This document shows, in pieces, positions 5,709 through 10,426 of a stretch of 10,426 bases of DNA. Below the pieces are notes generated by a model that saw nothing but the letters and a program-made list of their open reading frames with translations, was not told the origin of the DNA and did no database searches. This DNA comes from Candidatus Zixiibacteriota bacterium. GTDB taxonomy: Bacteria > Zixibacteria > MSB-5A5 > GN15 > FEB-12. A program made the position numbers and the translations under genes. Location: contig JAMPYH010000066.1 in the NCBI GenBank assembly GCA_023700785.1, positions 1 to 10,426 of the forward strand, given 5' to 3'. Position 1 is the first letter of the stretch, and each line of letters begins with the position of its first letter.

Positions 5709-6755
5709 ATGCCAGAACTGCGCAAAGACCCGATCATAGGTCGATGGGTGATCATCTCCACCGAGCGTGGCAAGCGCCCGACCTCGTTCGCTCCAGTTCC
5801 CAAGCGGAGCCAGGAGGTTACCCTGTGCCCGTTTTGCCCGGGGAACGAATCGTTTACGCCGCCGGAGATCATGGCGTACCGCCTGCCCCAAACGTCGCCA
5901 AACCGACCGGGCTGGAAAGTTCGCGTGATTTCCAATAAGTATCCCGCGCTGGTGATCGAGGGCCACCTAAATCGTGCCGCCAAAGGGTTGTACGATCAAA
6001 TGAACGGCATCGGCGCGCATGAAGTGATCATCGAAACGGCGGATCACGCGCGCGACCTCGTTGACCTCTCGGAAAACGAGATCCGCGATGTGCTCTGGGC
6101 ATTTCGCGAGAGGATGCTCGATCTCATGCGCGATTCGCGGTTCAAGTATATCCTGATCTTTAAAAATCAGGGCGAAGCGGCCGGCGCGTCGCTTGAGCAC
6201 GCTCATTCGCAGCTGATCGCCACGCCGATCATTCCGAAGCGCGTCACCGAGGAACTGGACGGCGCCAAGCTCTATTTCCAGTTCAAGGAACGCTGTATCT
6301 TCTGCGATATCATTCGACAGGAAATGCTGGAGTACGAGCGCGTGGTAAAGGACTACGATTCGTTCATTTCCTTTGAACCCTTCGCCTCGCGGTTTCCTTT
6401 TGAGACCTGGATCATCCCCAAGTCACACCAGTCGAGTTTTCTGGAAATGAGCGACAGCGACTACTATTCGCTGGCGGCATCGATGAAAGATACCATGCAG
6501 CGCCTCCGGCTCGCGCTCAATGACCCGGCCTTCAATTTTATCCTGCATACCCGCCCGACGTCAATTGAGTCACATGAGTATTTTCACTGGCATATTGAGA
6601 TCATGCCGAAGGTGACCAAGATGGCCGGCTTTGAGTGGGGATCGGGATTTTACATCAACCCGACCTCGCCCGAGGAAGCGGCGGCATATTTGCGGGGGAT
6701 CGACGTCAATGCGAAAGTGAGCCACCGGACGGAGGCCACCGCCGGAGATGTCTAA
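5709..6755 (+). CDS. galT: GalT-family nucleotidylyltransferase (galactose-1-phosphate uridylyltransferase or ADP-glucose phosphorylase-like)
   Basis: This 348-residue cytoplasmic enzyme belongs to the HIT superfamily, GalT branch. GalT exchanges UMP between UDP-glucose and galactose-1-phosphate in the Leloir pathway through a uridylyl-His intermediate. The N-terminus 'ELRKDPIIGRWVIIS' (3-17) is diagnostic. The active-site segment 'GASLEHAHSQLIATP' (159-173) gives His166 as nucleophile and Gln168; the middle residue is Ala instead of the usual Pro of HPH. Cys40, Cys43, His113 and His164 fit the structural zinc site. A second CxxC (Cys196, Cys199) with His240 and His293 or His295 of 'HWHIEIMP' suggests a second zinc, as I recall for the plant ADP-glucose phosphorylase homologue. 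ATG 5709 has only a weak ribosome site, but the domain starts immediately. The stop overlaps glgA by 8 bp, linking it to glucan synthesis. Family is secure; the exact nucleotide and sugar are not. Confidence 0.9.
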   Translation: MPELRKDPIIGRWVIISTERGKRPTSFAPVPKRSQEVTLCPFCPGNESFTPPEIMAYRLPQTSPNRPGWKVRVISNKYPALVIEGHLNRAAKGLYDQMNGIGAHEVIIETADHARDLVDLSENEIRDVLWAFRERMLDLMRDSRFKYILIFKNQGEAAGASLEHAHSQLIATPIIPKRVTEELDGAKLYFQFKERCIFCDIIRQEMLEYERVVKDYDSFISFEPFASRFPFETWIIPKSHQSSFLEMSDSDYYSLAASMKDTMQRLRLALNDPAFNFILHTRPTSIESHEYFHWHIEIMPKVTKMAGFEWGSGFYINPTSPEEAAAYLRGIDVNAKVSHRTEATAGDV

Positions 6756-8223
6756 GCTTCGGATACTCGAAGTCGCGTCGGAGGCGGCTCCGTTTGCCAG
6801 GACAGGCGGGTTAGGTGATGTGGTTGGCGCTCTCCCTAAGACGTTTGCCAAACTGGGACACGAAGTAAAAGTCTTCATCCCGCGCTACGGCGCCATATCG
6901 GGAACTGAGCACAAACTTCGGAAAATAGAACAGAAACTTTCGCTCCGGGCTTTTGGACAGTCGATCCCATTCACGCTCGAACAGCATCACGATTCTCGGA
7001 CAAAGGTCGATCACTACTTTGTTGGCAACCCTGCCTATTTTGATCGAACTTCATATTATGTCGATCCGGTCACCGGAAAGGACTTTCCGGACAACGACGA
7101 TCGGTTCATTTTCTTTTGCCGCGCGGTACTCGAGTCGGTCAAAAGGCTCAATTGGCGGCCGGATGTGATCCACCTGCATGATTGGCAGGCGTCCCCCATT
7201 CCTGCATTTCTCAAATCAACTTACGCGCGGGATGAGTTTTTCAGATCCGCGCGGACCGTGCTGACCATACATAATCTGGGGTATCAGGGGATATTCGCCG
7301 CGGATCGTTTCAAGCGACTGGAGCTGCCGGATGAGATGTTCTACGCCATGACCGGCGCTTTTGAGTTTTTTGGCAAAGTCAATTTCCTGAAGGGGGGACT
7401 GATGCTTGCCGACAAGTTGACCACTGTTTCACCGCAGTACGCGAGGGAGATCCAATCCACGAGTGAGTTTGGATGCGGCCTGGAAGGAGTACTTGCGGAA
7501 CGGAAGGCTGACCTGGTCGGAATACTCAACGGCGTGGATTACACCACCTGGTCGCCATCGCGAGACAAAAAGATCCCGTATCGATATACAGTCGCAAATC
7601 TCTCGGGCAAGCGGAAGGACAAGGTGGAGCTGATGCAGTTCGCCCGCTTGCCGCTGCGTGACTCGGCGCCGCTCATCGGAATGATCAGCCGTTTGACCGA
7701 CCAAAAGGGCTGGGATCTTCTGGAGGAAGCCTCAGAAAAGCTCTTTGCCATGAACATCCAGATGGTCGTACTCGGGACCGGGGACCAGAAATACGTAGGA
7801 CTGCTGAAGAGGATCGAGCAGAAATACCCTGATAAGTTACGGGCCTATTTTGCGTTTGATGACGCGCTGGCGCATCGCATCGAGGCGGCGGCGGATATAT
7901 TTTTGATGCCGTCGCGGTGGGAGCCATGTGGGCTAAATCAACTTTACTCGCTCAAATATGGCACTGTGCCGGTGGTTCGCAAAGTTGGCGGTCTGGCGGA
8001 TACGGTAGTGGATTTCGACTCCAAAAAGCAGACCGGTACCGGGTTCGTCTTTGATGAATACGACGCGGACGCCATGCTTGAAGCTGTTGGACGAGCGGTC
8101 GCCGCCTTTGCCCGCAAGCGGACCTGGACCAAAATAGTCAAGGCCGGTATGGAGCGCGACTTCTCCTGGGAGAGTTCTGCCAAGCGATACCTTGAACTGT
8201 TCGAGCGGATCGCCGCCTCATAA
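6748..8223 (+). CDS. glgA: Glycogen (starch) synthase, GT5 family
   Basis: This 491-residue cytoplasmic enzyme transfers glucose from a nucleotide sugar (ADP-glucose in most bacteria) to the non-reducing end of an alpha-1,4-glucan. It has the normal GT5 length and all main blocks: the N-terminal catalytic domain opening 'ILEVASEAAPFARTGGLGDV' (6-25), 'VIHLHDWQASP' (140-150), 'TIHNLGYQG' (173-181), 'LVGILNGVD' (256-264), then the C-terminal Rossmann domain with 'GMISRLTDQKGWDLL' (311-325), the donor site 'PSRWEPCGLNQLYSLKYGT' (388-406) including Glu392, and 'GGLADTV' (414-420). The donor-binding KxGGL lysine is Arg18 here (RTGGL). ATG 6748 lies inside the end of galT (ATGTCTAA overlap) with GGAG just upstream, so the two are co-translated. 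No branching enzyme or ADP-glucose pyrophosphorylase lies in the window. Confidence 0.96.
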   Translation: MSKLRILEVASEAAPFARTGGLGDVVGALPKTFAKLGHEVKVFIPRYGAISGTEHKLRKIEQKLSLRAFGQSIPFTLEQHHDSRTKVDHYFVGNPAYFDRTSYYVDPVTGKDFPDNDDRFIFFCRAVLESVKRLNWRPDVIHLHDWQASPIPAFLKSTYARDEFFRSARTVLTIHNLGYQGIFAADRFKRLELPDEMFYAMTGAFEFFGKVNFLKGGLMLADKLTTVSPQYAREIQSTSEFGCGLEGVLAERKADLVGILNGVDYTTWSPSRDKKIPYRYTVANLSGKRKDKVELMQFARLPLRDSAPLIGMISRLTDQKGWDLLEEASEKLFAMNIQMVVLGTGDQKYVGLLKRIEQKYPDKLRAYFAFDDALAHRIEAAADIFLMPSRWEPCGLNQLYSLKYGTVPVVRKVGGLADTVVDFDSKKQTGTGFVFDEYDADAMLEAVGRAVAAFARKRTWTKIVKAGMERDFSWESSAKRYLELFERIAAS

Positions 8224-8254
8224 TCAGCCATTCGATCGAAAGGACCGCTCGTTT

Positions 8255-10150
8255 GTGAAGCCATCATTGCGCAGTGTGCTCATACTCGCTCCAGCCATCG
8301 CGATTTACGCTGTACTTTGCCTTCAGCTTAATTTCACGCAGGACGATGCCTATATTTCCTATCGCTATGTCGCGAACTTCCTCAATGGTCACGGGCTGGT
8401 CTTCAATATTGGCGAGCAGGTAGAGGGGTACACCAATTTCTTCTGGGTCATCTTTATGGCGCTGGCCGGGTCGCTCGGAGCGGATTACATACAATTCTCA
8501 AAATTGCTTGGCGCATTGTGCGGAGCGGGGACGATCGTCGTCTGGTACCTGATCGCTGAACACCTGTTTTTCCGGCGGTCGGTCTGGTATGTCGCGATGA
8601 CGATAGCCCTTGTCGCCTGCAACGGCGCGTTTGCGTACTGGTCGCCAGCCGGTTTGGAGACCGCGGCATTCGCTTTGGCGGTATCGCTCGCGATCTACTG
8701 GTATCTGATGGGAAACTGGCTGCTGGTCGCGGCGCTTTCCTGGGCCGTATTGTTGCGGCCGGAAGGGGCTGTGCTGGCCGCGCTCCTGATCGTGGCGGAG
8801 TTTGTCTCGGAGCGAAAGTTCCCCCGCTTCAGTGTTCTGACCGGACTTATCGCCTTCGTCTTTTGTTTGCCGTTCGTTGGGTTTAAGCTCGCCTATTTTG
8901 GGTCGATCCTCCCAAACCCGTTTTACGCGAAAACCGGATTTGATTCCACCCAGCTCGCCAATGGCACCGAATATGTCTGGTTCTATCTAAAGCATTATGG
9001 TTTTCTCGGTATTGGGATCGCGCTTGCGCTGTTGTTCTACCAGAAGCTTTCAACTGAACTTCGCGCTCTGCTGGTGATCCTGCTGGGATATCTGTTATAT
9101 ATCCTTTTGGTGGGAGGGGATGTGCTCAAGGTCCATCGGTTCTTCCTGCCGGTGTTTGGTCTGCATTCGATTGTCGCGGCCGCGGCACTGTACGCAGTAG
9201 TTGGAAAACTCGAATTAAAGACCCAGCATTTGCTGGTGATCGTCGTGATGATCCCTCTGATGGCGCTCACGTGGTGGATTCCCCGGCAGTATGTACTTGG
9301 TTATAACCAGACCGAAAGGGCTTTTGTCCATCGTATGGGGGCACTCGCGTCTGCCATTGTTAAGGTGGAGCCGCAAACCTTGACCGTCGCGACGCCTACT
9401 ATTGGCAAGTTTGGGTTCGAATTGCTTGGTCACCGTGTAATAGACATGCTCGGCCTCGCTGATACAACAATAGCTCGACGCTCGGAAGCTCCTATTCCTG
9501 GAATGGTGACGACCTGGAAAGAATCAAAGCACAACTCCGCGTACCTGTTAGGGCAAAATCCTGATTATATCGTATTTTCAACCGGGCACAAACCTTCGGC
9601 GCCGGCGGAGCGCGCTCTGATCCTCTATCCAGAGTTTAATCGTGCCTATCGAGGCATTGTTTGGTTTTACCAACATGCGGAATATTCACCCCAGGGTATG
9701 CTCAATACCGCGTTCAAACGAGTCAGGGAGATTCAGCCTATAGACGGACCAAGGCTTCCAGTTGAGTATTCTGATCTGGTCAGCAAAGGGCTCGATGCAC
9801 AAACGGATGGAAGGCACGCCGAAGGGATAGAACTTCTGACCAAAGCGAGGTCACTGGCCGTGAGACAAGCTGCAGATTATTTCACCGAAGCACATTGGTC
9901 TTTGGCGTTAGCGTATCTGGCTGTCGGTCGAAGCGAGCAAGGGGTCCAGACATTGTCAGAGGCGCTTGCGATTGACTCATTCAGTTTTGGACCACACCGG
10001 GACTTGTATTCTATAGCCGTGCGGTCAGGCGATTTTGTCTCTGCTGAGATTCATCGGAGCTGGCTGAGAAAATTGACTCCGTGGTACTTGCCCCGGCTGG
10101 ATTCTCTTACCAATCAACAGGTTGAGAGACTCAGGCGATCGCGTAATTGA
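8255..10150 (+). CDS. GT-C-type multi-pass membrane glycosyltransferase with C-terminal TPR-like region
   Basis: A 631-residue inner-membrane protein. The first membrane helix (about 8-25) is followed by 'NFTQDDAYISYRYVANFL' (26-43) with the DDA motif Asp30-Asp31, and 'GLVFNIGEQVEGYTNFFW' (47-64). This pairing is typical of GT39/arabinofuranosyltransferase-like (AftB-like) polyprenyl-phosphate-sugar transferases, with the Asp in the first extracytoplasmic loop acting in catalysis. About nine or ten further hydrophobic segments lie between 62 and 341, including 'LLVGGDVLKVHRFFLPVFG' (284-302). Residues 345-500 are soluble, with the family block 'GHRVIDMLGLADTTIAR' (392-408). Residues 505-605 form two or three TPR-like helical pairs ('AEGIELLTKARSL', 'AHWSLALAYLAVGRSEQGVQ'). 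GTG 8255 is chosen because GAAAGGA (8238-8244) precedes it and the membrane helix follows; an upstream ATG at 8192 lies inside glgA. Donor and acceptor are unknown. Confidence 0.8.
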   Translation: MKPSLRSVLILAPAIAIYAVLCLQLNFTQDDAYISYRYVANFLNGHGLVFNIGEQVEGYTNFFWVIFMALAGSLGADYIQFSKLLGALCGAGTIVVWYLIAEHLFFRRSVWYVAMTIALVACNGAFAYWSPAGLETAAFALAVSLAIYWYLMGNWLLVAALSWAVLLRPEGAVLAALLIVAEFVSERKFPRFSVLTGLIAFVFCLPFVGFKLAYFGSILPNPFYAKTGFDSTQLANGTEYVWFYLKHYGFLGIGIALALLFYQKLSTELRALLVILLGYLLYILLVGGDVLKVHRFFLPVFGLHSIVAAAALYAVVGKLELKTQHLLVIVVMIPLMALTWWIPRQYVLGYNQTERAFVHRMGALASAIVKVEPQTLTVATPTIGKFGFELLGHRVIDMLGLADTTIARRSEAPIPGMVTTWKESKHNSAYLLGQNPDYIVFSTGHKPSAPAERALILYPEFNRAYRGIVWFYQHAEYSPQGMLNTAFKRVREIQPIDGPRLPVEYSDLVSKGLDAQTDGRHAEGIELLTKARSLAVRQAADYFTEAHWSLALAYLAVGRSEQGVQTLSEALAIDSFSFGPHRDLYSIAVRSGDFVSAEIHRSWLRKLTPWYLPRLDSLTNQQVERLRRSRN

Positions 10151-10184
10151 CAGGGAGCAGAAGATTGTTCCGGTCCAAAAGATG

Positions 10185-10212
10185 TTGACAAGCTTTGGTG
10201 TTGGCATATATT
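10185..10212 (+). promoter_or_regulatory. Promoter of the tRNA-Gly/tRNA-Cys unit
   Basis: A perfect -35 box TTGACA (10185-10190) is followed after 16 bp by TATATT (10207-10212, five of six at -10). Transcription would begin at about 10219-10220, some 31 bases before tRNA-Gly. This is the best promoter in the window and suits a strongly expressed stable RNA unit. Confidence 0.7.
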
Positions 10213-10217
10213 AAAGC

Positions 10218-10242
10218 CCGCCTGAAATTTACAGACAGGCGG
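10218..10242 (+). repeat. Perfect inverted repeat over the predicted tRNA transcription start
   Basis: CCGCCTG (10218-10224) and CAGGCGG (10236-10242) are exact reverse complements separated by 11 bases. The left arm coincides with the predicted start site. There is no T-run after it, so it is not a terminator for the upstream membrane protein gene. It may be an operator, or a hairpin at the 5' end of the pre-tRNA leader. Confidence 0.55.
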
Positions 10243-10250
10243 AGGCAAAA

Positions 10251-10323
<73 letters not shown>

Positions 10324-10333
10324 CTTTTTTTTC

Positions 10334-10405
<72 letters not shown>

Positions 10406-10426
10406 TATCTTTTCCGCCCGCCGGTC

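Noticed and set aside
7944..8267. Minus-strand open frame of 107 codons opposite the end of glgA
   Set aside because: Opposite strongly conserved GT5 motifs; composition is what codon bias of the plus-strand gene would produce.
10324..10333. T-run between the two tRNAs as an intrinsic terminator
   Set aside because: Eight T follow the tRNA-Gly acceptor helix, but tRNA-Cys begins one base later with no promoter of its own, so full termination here is unlikely; partial attenuation cannot be excluded.

Overview
The window reads as an ordinary chromosomal segment of a Gram-negative bacterium. The gene set points most plausibly to an uncultured member of the FCB superphylum (Zixibacteria-like or a related candidate phylum). 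This rests on an MCE/MlaD protein ending in a 'NPRKYFKFSVF'-type tail, a GlmU-like protein of the NTP_transf_4 type common in that superphylum, moderately high GC and many short secreted orphan-domain proteins. The taxonomic call is inference. All eleven complete protein genes, one 3'-terminal gene fragment and both tRNAs lie on the + strand. No mobile element, CRISPR array, phage gene or recognisable defence system was seen.

Layout. (1) Positions 2-1078 hold the end of an Mla-type ABC ATPase followed by mlaD, the substrate-binding MCE component of a phospholipid/lipid transporter of the cell envelope. (2) Positions 1170-2615 are a tight run of three small genes: a VOC/glyoxalase-fold protein, an exported DUF6265-like protein whose start overlaps the VOC stop, and a DinB-like putative metalloprotein that follows almost without a gap. 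(3) Positions 2660-4161 hold three single genes: a 71-residue four-cysteine zinc-finger protein with a strong hairpin just before its ribosome binding site, an exported SnoaL/NTF2-fold protein, and a DJ-1/ThiJ protein with its own promoter-like sequence. (4) Positions 4348-8223 are a sugar-activation and glycogen block: a GlmU-like nucleotidyltransferase/left-handed beta-helix protein, a GalT-family nucleotidyltransferase, and glycogen synthase GlgA. The last two overlap by 8 bp and are very probably co-translated. (5) Positions 8255-10150 encode a large GT-C-type membrane glycosyltransferase with a TPR-like C-terminus. (6) Positions 10185-10405 hold a well-formed promoter, a dyad at the predicted transcription start, then tRNA-Gly(GCC) and tRNA-Cys(GCA).

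How they work together. The clearest functional unit is galT-glgA. It links hexose-1-phosphate/nucleotide-sugar interconversion to storage-glucan synthesis, with the GlmU-like gene upstream and a membrane glycosyltransferase downstream. The VOC, DinB and DJ-1 genes are all of families often tied to electrophile, thiol or stress chemistry, but nothing in the sequence proves that they act together.

Non-coding stretches are all short (at most about 190 bp). The longest, 4162-4347 before the GlmU-like gene, shows no convincing promoter, RNA or repeat. I found no strong evidence for a new biological system. The best leads are the hairpin before the zinc-finger gene, the possible ADP-glucose-directed activity of the GalT homologue coupled to glgA, and the dyad over the tRNA operon start.
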